From an uncultured Bacillota bacterium (GTDB lineage Bacteria; Bacillota_I; Bacilli_A; RF39; UBA660), in assembly GCA_947179265.1 (NCBI GenBank), contig CAMXBB010000072.1, positions 1 through 7,184 of the forward strand: a stretch of DNA of 7,184 bases. Direction: 5' to 3'. The translations under genes were made by a program, and so were the position numbers. Below the pieces are notes generated by a model, which saw only the letters and a program-made list of their open reading frames with translations, was not told the origin of the DNA and ran no database searches. Positions 1 through 6,281 of this stretch are shown here, one piece after another (positions within the stretch are counted from its first letter, which is position 1; each line of letters opens with the position of its first letter).

Positions 1-6
1 TTCCAT

Positions 7-32
7 TGTTAATAAATATATACTTATTAACA
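7..32. repeat. Perfect 9-base inverted repeat with 8-base spacer
   Basis: The arms TGTTAATAA (7-15) and TTATTAACA (24-32) are exact reverse complements around the spacer at 16-23. The repeat lies downstream of the sigma-factor operon terminator and directly before a minus-strand ATG at 6-4. A TATAAT hexamer on the minus strand at 47-42 lies just upstream of it. A regulator-binding operator, or a hairpin in the leader of a gene off the left edge, would both fit. In such AT-rich DNA a chance palindrome is also possible, and no ribosome binding site is seen before the ATG, so a gene start there is unproven. Confidence 0.4.
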
Positions 33-53
33 TTCTAATTTATTATAGTACAT

Positions 54-78
54 AAAAAAGTAGATAAAAAATCTACTC
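54..78 (-). terminator. Rho-independent terminator of the helicase-sigma operon
   Basis: On the minus strand, AGTAGAT (77-71) pairs perfectly with ATCTACT (65-59) around a five-T loop. A G-T wobble (78 with 58) can extend the stem, and a run of T follows (59-54). It starts 15 bases after the stop codon of the sigma-factor gene. There is no T run after the stem on the plus strand, so it works in one direction only. The stem is short and A/T-rich but perfect. Confidence 0.75.
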
Positions 79-92
79 TATATTAAATTTAA

Positions 93-1568
93 TTATTTTA
101 ATTTAGGACCGTCATAAGGATTTAATCCATCAGTAATTGTTAATTCATCAGTTTGATCAAAGTACTCCAATAATCCTCTAAGTTGGTTAACTCTAGATGG
201 GTGCCTTAGTAGTCGTATTCCTTTGCTTACTATTTGTCTTGCTCTTTCCTTACCTACATTAAATATTCGTCCAGTTTCTTCTAATGATTTATATCCTGTT
301 CCATCCAAGCCAAATCTAGCAATTATAGCTTGAGCATTTCGAACTGGCAATTGCATTATAACATCAACAAGCGTTGTATTAATATATCTTCCAGCAAATT
401 GCTCTTCAAGTTTATCTATGGATTCTTCATTAGTATCAATATAAGAATCAAGGGCATCATATTCTTCAAACGTTGCTGGGAATTTTCTTTTACCAAATTC
501 AGATTCATCTTCAAAAGGTTCTCTAACATCAGAGAGTGATGCTACTCCATTTAACATTTTATCACTAACATTGATCTCATCTTCGGTTAAAGGAACAAGT
601 CCAGATTCAGCTAGTGTTCTTGCACTAACATCATAAGCTTCACTACCAATCTCTCTTTTGTACCATTCACGATAATAACGAATATATTCTTTTCTACGAT
701 ATTCAGCCCAACTTAAACCTGTCATCTCTTTGAAATGGCGTTGAATAGTTCGAACTATTGCAGGTACCGCATATGTTGAAAAATGAAAGTTACGTTTATA
801 ATCAAACTTTTGAATAGCTCTTGCTAGTCCTTCTAAACCATATAGTTGAGCTTCATCTTGAGGTAGAGGAACTCCACTAAAGAAATAACGAACACAGTAG
901 TTTACTAATTTAATATTGTGTACTACTAATTCAGAGCGAAGGTTTTCCAGTTCTCTATTCATTCTCTTTGCTGTTTTCCATTCAACAGTTGCTTCATTTT
1001 TCTTTTGTATTAAATTTGAATATTTCTCACGCAACTCTAGATATCGCGTATAAACCTCATTTAAATGATGAAATTCTTGTGGAGTAACAAAATTCCTTCG
1101 AAATATATCTTCAAAATCCTCATCATTAGATTTCATATTACATATCTCTTGAGCTATTTTCTCTGCTTTCGCTATCTCGTCAGTATTAATTGCTTGTAAA
1201 GCCGCTCTACAATTACCAATCTCTGTATCAATAATTCTTATAATATCGGAACTAACTGTAGGAATTGTATCCCTAATTTCTTCTATTCTAGCAAAACGAG
1301 CAACTTGCTCATCATGAGTTAAAGGGTATTCCTCTTCAATCTCGTGAGGAATAGCAATGAACTCCTGTGAAACATTATCATAAGATGAATTAGGATAATT
1401 TCTATTTAAATAGTCAGTTTTCCTATTGTAACTTATTGTTCGATTAATCAATAGTTTCATTTGAGGATAATTTAATTCATATTGATCCAATAAAAATGAT
1501 AATGGAATTTCATCTTGTAAATATTTATCAATTGTTTGTTCTAATTGAACTTTATCTATATTAGGCAT
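93..1568 (-). CDS. Divergent sigma-70 family RNA polymerase sigma factor (regions 1.2-2-3-4)
   Basis: This 491-residue protein should bind core RNA polymerase and direct it to promoters. Residues 80-98 (PLTHDEQVARFARIEE) look like region 1.2. Residues ~100-207 are a charged, helical, non-conserved insert. Residues 209-284 are region 2, with HNIKLVNYCVRYF (2.1), EGLARAIQKFDYKR (2.2) and FSTYAVP (263-269, region 2.3). Residues ~315-347 align with region 3 (RTLAESGL...GVASLSDV). Residues ~385-458 are region 4, with RFGLDGTGYKSLEETG and a recognition helix GKERARQI ending in LLRHPSR, very like RpoD. The tryptophan pair that primary sigma factors use to melt the -10 element (FSTYATWW) is replaced by VP, as in SigF/SigG-type factors. 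It is therefore probably an alternative factor, not the housekeeping one. The start is supported by AAAGGAG at 1575-1581, six bases before the ATG. The gene follows the helicase gene by 31 bases with no terminator between, so it is probably co-transcribed. Which genes it controls is unknown. Confidence 0.88.
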   Translation of the reverse strand: MPNIDKVQLEQTIDKYLQDEIPLSFLLDQYELNYPQMKLLINRTISYNRKTDYLNRNYPNSSYDNVSQEFIAIPHEIEEEYPLTHDEQVARFARIEEIRDTIPTVSSDIIRIIDTEIGNCRAALQAINTDEIAKAEKIAQEICNMKSNDEDFEDIFRRNFVTPQEFHHLNEVYTRYLELREKYSNLIQKKNEATVEWKTAKRMNRELENLRSELVVHNIKLVNYCVRYFFSGVPLPQDEAQLYGLEGLARAIQKFDYKRNFHFSTYAVPAIVRTIQRHFKEMTGLSWAEYRRKEYIRYYREWYKREIGSEAYDVSARTLAESGLVPLTEDEINVSDKMLNGVASLSDVREPFEDESEFGKRKFPATFEEYDALDSYIDTNEESIDKLEEQFAGRYINTTLVDVIMQLPVRNAQAIIARFGLDGTGYKSLEETGRIFNVGKERARQIVSKGIRLLRHPSRVNQLRGLLEYFDQTDELTITDGLNPYDGPKLK

Positions 1569-1574
1569 AATATT

Positions 1575-1581
1575 CTCCTTT
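1575..1581 (-). promoter_or_regulatory. Strong ribosome binding site of the sigma-factor gene
   Basis: AAAGGAG lies six bases before the ATG at 1568. It is the strongest Shine-Dalgarno sequence in the window. It fixes the start of the sigma-factor gene and suggests efficient translation from the shared helicase-sigma mRNA. Confidence 0.8.
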
Positions 1582-1599
1582 CTTATTGTAACTTTATAA

Positions 1600-4500
1600 T
1601 TACTTCTTAATGTTTCCCTTTTTAGAGAACTCTATATTAGCTAAAATAGTAGCTCTACCATATATTTTTCTTAATTTTTTTATTTCATTGCTTTGAACTT
1701 TTGAGAAAGTTGATCCTAAATTTTGAAATAGGTTATTTAAATGAACTTCATAAGGATTATCACTATTTCCACAAGGGAACCTTCCAAATTCATTTATAAA
1801 CGATAATAATCGTGGATAGAAAGTCTCTATATCTTCATCAACTGTAGCATCCTTTAATGCTTTCTCAATTTTTTGAAGATCTCTAGCATCTAATAAATCA
1901 TGAACTTCTTCATATGCTGTTGCCAAAGCTCTCTCCTCTTCATCTTCACTATTAATGTTAGGCCTTGATCCATTTGTACATTTAATAAATTCAATATACT
2001 TGGATATAAATTCAGCTGCTTCCAAACCCTGTTGCATTATTATATATTCCCTATTTAAACCTTTAACTTGATTTAATAAGAATTCATTATTACCATCTAA
2101 ATCTGCACTATTTGCTATCTCATCTAAGGTTGATTGCAACTTTTCATCAACTACTTCAGAAATTGGTTTCTTATGCTTTTTAATAGTAGTCAAAATATCT
2201 TTAAGAACTTTTTTACCTAATTCATTAATCCTAAAAATTTCTAATCTTCTTATACTATTTCTAGATAGAGAATAATTATTCTCTAAATCAATTGGTTCAA
2301 AAGGATTTAATCGAATACATTCTCTAATATTTCGAACTATTTTATTTTCTAATTCATTATGAACACTTACCATAGCTGGTTTTATTTCAACATCATAATC
2401 CTTAGATGGAATAATCTTATCTATGACACGGCATACACGTGATTCTAATGGATCTATTATTTCTCCTCTTTGAATTTTATCTTTTATTGACGCAAAATAA
2501 TTAATACCTTCTTCTGGAGTGAAATCTTGTATTATGATTTTTTCTTCAACACTTACCACTATTCCTAAAGATCTAATTTTATTAACCATCTTTTTTATAA
2601 TTTCAACTGAAGCATAGCTTAAATAATAACGATATTTTTGCATTAACATAGTATCTTCATTGGGATATGCTTTATGGTTTTCCAAATAAGTGACAAATTC
2701 TTTCCAAAATTCTTCTTGCTCTTCAATCTCTCGCTCAAAGAAATTCAAATAATTAGGATAGGAATCGAAATAATCAGTTATCTCACTTGGTATCGTTATA
2801 TTTAACTCGCTTAATCGTTCAATATGTTTTCTTGTAAAAAATCTACTTTTAGAAAAAATAGTTCTTAGCAAATTTTGCTTTTGAAAAACATTTAAATCAT
2901 GCGAACTATAGTTAGTTATCATTACATTTATATCATTTATATTAATAATCATTTTAATAAAATTGCTAACATTTATTTTGGTATCATAAGCACCACGTTC
3001 TATCGCACGTAACATTCGCAATTCCACATCCGTTATTATTTGATTATTAACTAATTTATTACGAATACTTAAAATATAGTTATCTAGTTTATCAATATTA
3101 ACACTATTCCTAGTTAATACTGCTTCTTCCAAAGTTAAAGGAATTCTTAGAGCGACTAAAATATCAGTAAGTTCCTTTAATTTTTTTCTAGTGGTTTTAA
3201 ACATCTGTTCTTCATAATTAGATTGCAATAATTTTTCTCTTACTATATTCGGATTTGGTCGACGTTTATTTTGTTTTAGAAAGCGTATATATGCATTTAT
3301 AACTCGGGTCTTTTCACTTTGCTTTTTGTCATAAAAAGAATCAAATCCATCTAACTCTTTTAAACGTTTTTCCATCGTCATGTTTATCTTACTTGGAAGA
3401 GGGACACCTAATTCCAGTAATGCAGCAAATTGGTCATTGGTAACTCGCAAAGCCAATCGGCTAATTATTCTTAAAGCCTTCTTATATATCTTTGTATCAA
3501 GTACACTTATTTTAGATTTATAATCTCTTATAATCGCTATCGCTTCATCGATTTGATATTTAGTATCAGTATAAATCGTCAAATAATCTAATACTTCTCT
3601 ATCCTTGGATGGTATAGCATGACTTATCTTCTTTAATACTCTAATCTCAATATCATCTAAAGCAATACTTTGACTAAGTTTAGATTTAATACTATCTAGA
3701 TAATCGTATATATCAGCTCGAGATGGATAATTACCTAAAAGGATAGTCTCCTCTAAAGTTAATCTAAAAGGAATTCTTGCTAATAATCTGTTTAATTTAC
3801 TCTTACTTAAAATTCTTAAATATTCACGATATGTTTTATAGAGTTCTGCATCATCAGCAGCTGTTGGTCTTCTATTATTAGTATTACAGAAATCAACATA
3901 AGATGAAATGAAGCTTTCCAACTTTTTATCTTCCATTTCCTTGAAGGTTTTATGTTCTCCTAAAACTTCTAAACGTTTTTTCTTTGGCAAATCAATTTTT
4001 GCAGTAAAGTTTATATTCAGATTTTGAATTCTCTCTATTTGTTCTAAAGATAAATAATCCTCAACATCACATACATACCCAAACGCTCTTACATATTCAT
4101 AACTTAAACAATCATTTGCTAATTCATCATTAAAATCTGTTTGAGGATAAAAAGCACGATATTCTTCAAGCTTACTAATAGCCATATCTACTCTACTACT
4201 AATAATAAATTCTGTATCAATTTTAGATTCAATATCACGCAATTCCTCTAATATTGAAGTTGTTTGATCGACAATTTGGAAACGACTTAATATTTCTTCA
4301 TATAAAGCTTTATTAGCTGGATCTTCCATAATTAGATTTCTAGCTTCTTCTAACATTTCCTTATATAATTGATAAACTATCTTATTTTCACTAGTATTAT
4401 TTGCAAAATCAAAAATCTTAATTTGTTTTCTACGTGCTGAAAATGACAATGCTCTTCCTAGCTGTTGCCAATAAACAATTGGTGATTTAGTTTTCCTAAA

Positions 4501-5481
4501 AATAAGAATACCATCTACACCATCAATATGAAATCCTTCATTAAAGATATCAACAGCAAACATTAAACTTATTTCATCTCTCTTTTTAGAGAAACTTTGT
4601 ATTTGCTCAATATTTGTTGTTCGTTTTTGTCCACTATGAGCAGCAAACATTTTTACTGGACCAATATCTTTAAACCATTCTTCAGCATCCTTCATTCTGC
4701 GTTTAAGATCATTTATATCGCTACAAAAAACAATATATTTTTCTCCAGGTTTGACTCCATATTTTTTTAAAACATGACCAACATAGAATTCATCGATTAA
4801 CTCCCTTTTCATATTTTCAAGATATCGTTGATATTCTACTACCTTAGGAGTAGCCGGAATTTTACTTAATTTCTTTTGTAATCTTTCGATACGCTCTATA
4901 CATTCTTGAGCTGTTAATATGATTGATGGCGCAGGAAGTAGATTCTTTAGTATTGCTCTAGTTACTGGAAGTACACTTACTACATTGCCATCAAAAAATT
5001 CTTCAGCAACATCCATATAATCATCAAGATAGCGAATTCTAGTTGCTGTTGCTCCAATCATATATTTACCAGGAGTCCTCTTAACTATTTCCTTAGCTTC
5101 ATTAACCTTAACACTCCATTTAGGTGCTCCGCAATGATGAGCTTCATCCCATATAATGCAATCATAGTTTTTTAAGACTTCTTCCATATCCATTTTTAAT
5201 ATATTGGGATAAATTTCTACATCAAACTTAAAGAAGTCTTTAATTGAAATCCCTAATGCAGGCATTTGCTCATTGATTAATTGTTCAAACATCTCATAAT
5301 GACGAGATATAAATAGTATTCTTTTCTTTCTCATCTTCATATATAAGAGTTTTAATAAGATAAAAGATTTACCAGTTCCTGTAGCGTGTTCTAAAAACGC
5401 TAGCGGATTTTTTTCAAGTGAAGAAGCTAAAGCTTCATAAGCTTTTTCATTATGTTCAAATAAAGATATTTCTTTAGTCAT
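1600..5481 (-). CDS. Large SF2 DEAH-box helicase with a repeat-built C-terminal region
   Basis: The predicted product is a 1293-residue ATP-dependent nucleic-acid helicase or translocase. The N-terminal ~390 residues hold a complete superfamily 2 core: Walker A ATGTGKS (33-39), DEAHH (112-116), GATATR motif III-like (143-148), IVFCSD motif IV (250-255), NEGFHIDGVD motif V (314-323) and QQLGRAL motif VI (339-345). This set matches Res/HsdR-like and helicase-associated-domain helicases. No nuclease or methyltransferase motif was recognised, and there is no methylase neighbour, so a restriction subunit is not supported. From ~480 to the end the protein consists of diverged ~200-residue repeats (separate entry). 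The C-terminal stretch FINEFGRFPCGNSDNPYE (~1228-1245) is like a degenerate helicase-associated (HA) domain. The ATG at 5481 is preferred over the in-frame ATG at 5496: it has GGAAGTGA eight bases upstream (from the GGAAG core), and the predicted transcription start near 5499 leaves almost no leader for the upstream ATG. The gene has its own promoter and leads a two-gene operon. Helicase activity is secure; biological role and substrate are not. Confidence 0.88.
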   Translation of the reverse strand: MTKEISLFEHNEKAYEALASSLEKNPLAFLEHATGTGKSFILLKLLYMKMRKKRILFISRHYEMFEQLINEQMPALGISIKDFFKFDVEIYPNILKMDMEEVLKNYDCIIWDEAHHCGAPKWSVKVNEAKEIVKRTPGKYMIGATATRIRYLDDYMDVAEEFFDGNVVSVLPVTRAILKNLLPAPSIILTAQECIERIERLQKKLSKIPATPKVVEYQRYLENMKRELIDEFYVGHVLKKYGVKPGEKYIVFCSDINDLKRRMKDAEEWFKDIGPVKMFAAHSGQKRTTNIEQIQSFSKKRDEISLMFAVDIFNEGFHIDGVDGILIFRKTKSPIVYWQQLGRALSFSARRKQIKIFDFANNTSENKIVYQLYKEMLEEARNLIMEDPANKALYEEILSRFQIVDQTTSILEELRDIESKIDTEFIISSRVDMAISKLEEYRAFYPQTDFNDELANDCLSYEYVRAFGYVCDVEDYLSLEQIERIQNLNINFTAKIDLPKKKRLEVLGEHKTFKEMEDKKLESFISSYVDFCNTNNRRPTAADDAELYKTYREYLRILSKSKLNRLLARIPFRLTLEETILLGNYPSRADIYDYLDSIKSKLSQSIALDDIEIRVLKKISHAIPSKDREVLDYLTIYTDTKYQIDEAIAIIRDYKSKISVLDTKIYKKALRIISRLALRVTNDQFAALLELGVPLPSKINMTMEKRLKELDGFDSFYDKKQSEKTRVINAYIRFLKQNKRRPNPNIVREKLLQSNYEEQMFKTTRKKLKELTDILVALRIPLTLEEAVLTRNSVNIDKLDNYILSIRNKLVNNQIITDVELRMLRAIERGAYDTKINVSNFIKMIININDINVMITNYSSHDLNVFQKQNLLRTIFSKSRFFTRKHIERLSELNITIPSEITDYFDSYPNYLNFFEREIEEQEEFWKEFVTYLENHKAYPNEDTMLMQKYRYYLSYASVEIIKKMVNKIRSLGIVVSVEEKIIIQDFTPEEGINYFASIKDKIQRGEIIDPLESRVCRVIDKIIPSKDYDVEIKPAMVSVHNELENKIVRNIRECIRLNPFEPIDLENNYSLSRNSIRRLEIFRINELGKKVLKDILTTIKKHKKPISEVVDEKLQSTLDEIANSADLDGNNEFLLNQVKGLNREYIIMQQGLEAAEFISKYIEFIKCTNGSRPNINSEDEEERALATAYEEVHDLLDARDLQKIEKALKDATVDEDIETFYPRLLSFINEFGRFPCGNSDNPYEVHLNNLFQNLGSTFSKVQSNEIKKLRKIYGRATILANIEFSKKGNIKK
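1603..4044 (-). repeat. Tandem diverged ~200-residue protein repeats in the helicase C-terminus
   Basis: Residues are numbered from the start at 5481. Unit 1 is ~480-682 (4044-3436), unit 2 ~683-884 (3435-2830) and unit 3 ~885-1085 (2829-2227). A partial fourth unit is ~1155-1293 (2019-1603). Each full unit has the same order. First comes a helix like QIERIQNLNINFTAKI, DQFAALLELGVPLPSKI or KHIERLSELNITIPSEI. Next is an HA-like segment: SYVDFCNTNNRRP, AYIRFLKQNKRRP, EFVTYLENHKAYP, and in the fourth unit KYIEFIKCTNGSRP. Then comes LTLEETIL, LTLEEAVL or VSVEEKII. The unit ends with DSIKSKL..IALDDIEIRVL, LSIRNKL..IITDVELRML or ASIKDKI..IIDPLESRV. Matching motifs recur every 194-208 residues in the three full units. 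The repeats were seen by eye in the protein and are too diverged to expect as DNA repeats. HA domains in related helicases are thought to bind nucleic acid, so these may form an extended binding arm; that is inference. Confidence 0.75.
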
Positions 5482-5486
5482 AATAT

Positions 5487-5494
5487 TCACTTCC
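5487..5494 (-). promoter_or_regulatory. Ribosome binding site that sets the helicase start
   Basis: GGAAGTGA ends five bases before the ATG at 5481. No comparable purine-rich sequence precedes the in-frame ATG at 5496, which itself overlaps this site. This removes five residues (MEVNI) from the longest reading frame. Confidence 0.65.
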
Positions 5495-5505
5495 ATACTA
5501 CTTTA

Positions 5506-5534
5506 ATAATACCAATATTTCGTGGTTTTATCAA
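5506..5534 (-). promoter_or_regulatory. Sigma-A-type extended -10 promoter for the helicase-sigma operon
   Basis: On the minus strand TTGATA (5534-5529) and TATTAT (5511-5506) are separated by exactly 17 bases. Each differs from the consensus by one base. The spacer ends in TGG, giving a TGn extended -10 motif. Transcription should start near 5499, just before the helicase gene. The -35 box lies directly after the T run of the upstream terminator, so the 80-odd bases between genes hold a terminator followed by a new promoter. Confidence 0.75.
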
Positions 5535-5535
5535 T

Positions 5536-5561
5536 AAAAAAGACTGGCTAATACCAATCTT
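5536..5561 (-). terminator. Rho-independent terminator after the STAS-like gene
   Basis: On the minus strand AAGATTGG (5561-5554) pairs with CCAGTCTT (5547-5540) over eight base pairs, including one T-G wobble, around the six-base loop TATTAG. It runs into a T tract (5541-5536). On the plus strand the wobble becomes an A-C mismatch and no T run follows, so it acts on leftward transcription. It starts 18 bases after the stop codon of the STAS-like gene and separates the upstream gene pair from the helicase operon. Confidence 0.78.
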
Positions 5562-5578
5562 AATCTTAAAATATCATA

Positions 5579-6235
5579 CTAATCTTTAGGAGGTGTATAA
5601 GCTTTTACTTTTTTACCTTCTTTATCTAATCTTTCTTGTTCTTCTTCCATATAAGTAATTATCTCTGCTATTCTGTCTGGTTCTTCTGTATATATGAATA
5701 CCATATGTTCTAATAATTCCTTACAATTGTATCCTTTTCTAATCATTCCTCCAAAAGCCTCTTCTAAGAATCCTGTTGAATATCCATATCCGCCATCAAA
5801 ATCAATTACTAGTTTTTGATTATTAGAAAGACATTCAAGATATTTTGGTTCTAACACATTATCTCGGAAATCTTCACCAGAAGCTGGTCCTCCATCAATA
5901 TATCTACCACCTGGAGTTTCCGAATAATCTTCAGCTATTTTTAAATAAAAATCTTTAATTGCCTCCTTAACTTCTTCTGGATATTTATGCAAGTCACTTG
6001 GACCATTCAACATACATTCAGCTTTACGAGACACATTCAAAGTAAAAGCAAATAATGCTAGAGTAAAATCTGATAGAAAATAAGTTGGATTTCCATTTTC
6101 ATCAGTTTGTTTTTTATCTTTTTCTCTTATTACTATTCTTTCTTCGCGTTCAGGATCTTCATTTGTAATTAGACCTGCTAATTTTCTTATATGATATACT
6201 AAGTCAGTATAAAATAAAGTTTCTTCTTGGTTCAT
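5579..6235 (-). CDS. STAS-like (DUF4325) domain protein
   Basis: In this 218-residue soluble protein, residues ~107-197 match my recollection of the DUF4325 STAS-like family. The key stretches are TPGGRYIDGGPASGEDFR (107-124), KLVIDFDGGYGYSTGFLEEAFGGMIR (141-166, with the usual hydrophobic strand-IDFDG, then a Ser/Thr-FLEEAFGG helix) and a closing LLEHMVFIY strand near 174-182. In classical STAS anti-anti-sigma factors a Ser/Thr at the start of this helix is phosphorylated; S153/T154 occupy a similar place, but phosphorylation here is not known. Residues 1-105 are mostly helical and charged and were not recognised. The tail is a charged helix ending in a Pro/Lys-rich stretch. The start has AAAGGAAG (6242-6249) six bases upstream. 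The gene lies 46 bases after the unknown 281-residue gene and is closed by its own terminator, so the two probably share an mRNA. DUF4325 proteins have no settled function; family assignment is good, role unknown. Confidence 0.75.
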   Translation of the reverse strand: MNQEETLFYTDLVYHIRKLAGLITNEDPEREERIVIREKDKKQTDENGNPTYFLSDFTLALFAFTLNVSRKAECMLNGPSDLHKYPEEVKEAIKDFYLKIAEDYSETPGGRYIDGGPASGEDFRDNVLEPKYLECLSNNQKLVIDFDGGYGYSTGFLEEAFGGMIRKGYNCKELLEHMVFIYTEEPDRIAEIITYMEEEQERLDKEGKKVKAYTPPKD

Positions 6236-6281
6236 ATAGTTCTTCCTTTCTATTTATATATCGTATCACTAATGCATATCA

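Noticed and set aside
330..539. Open frame of 69 residues on the plus strand inside the sigma-factor gene
   Set aside because: It lies opposite well-conserved sigma region 4 codons, has a low-complexity Phe/Ile/Lys-rich translation, and has no convincing ribosome binding site.
93..1568. Sigma factor as the organism's housekeeping RpoD
   Set aside because: The tryptophan pair in region 2.3 and the housekeeping form of region 2.4 are missing, and it sits behind a helicase gene instead of dnaG.
1600..5481. Helicase as the restriction subunit of a type I or III restriction-modification system
   Set aside because: The helicase core fits, but I see no nuclease motif in the protein and no methyltransferase or specificity gene beside it.
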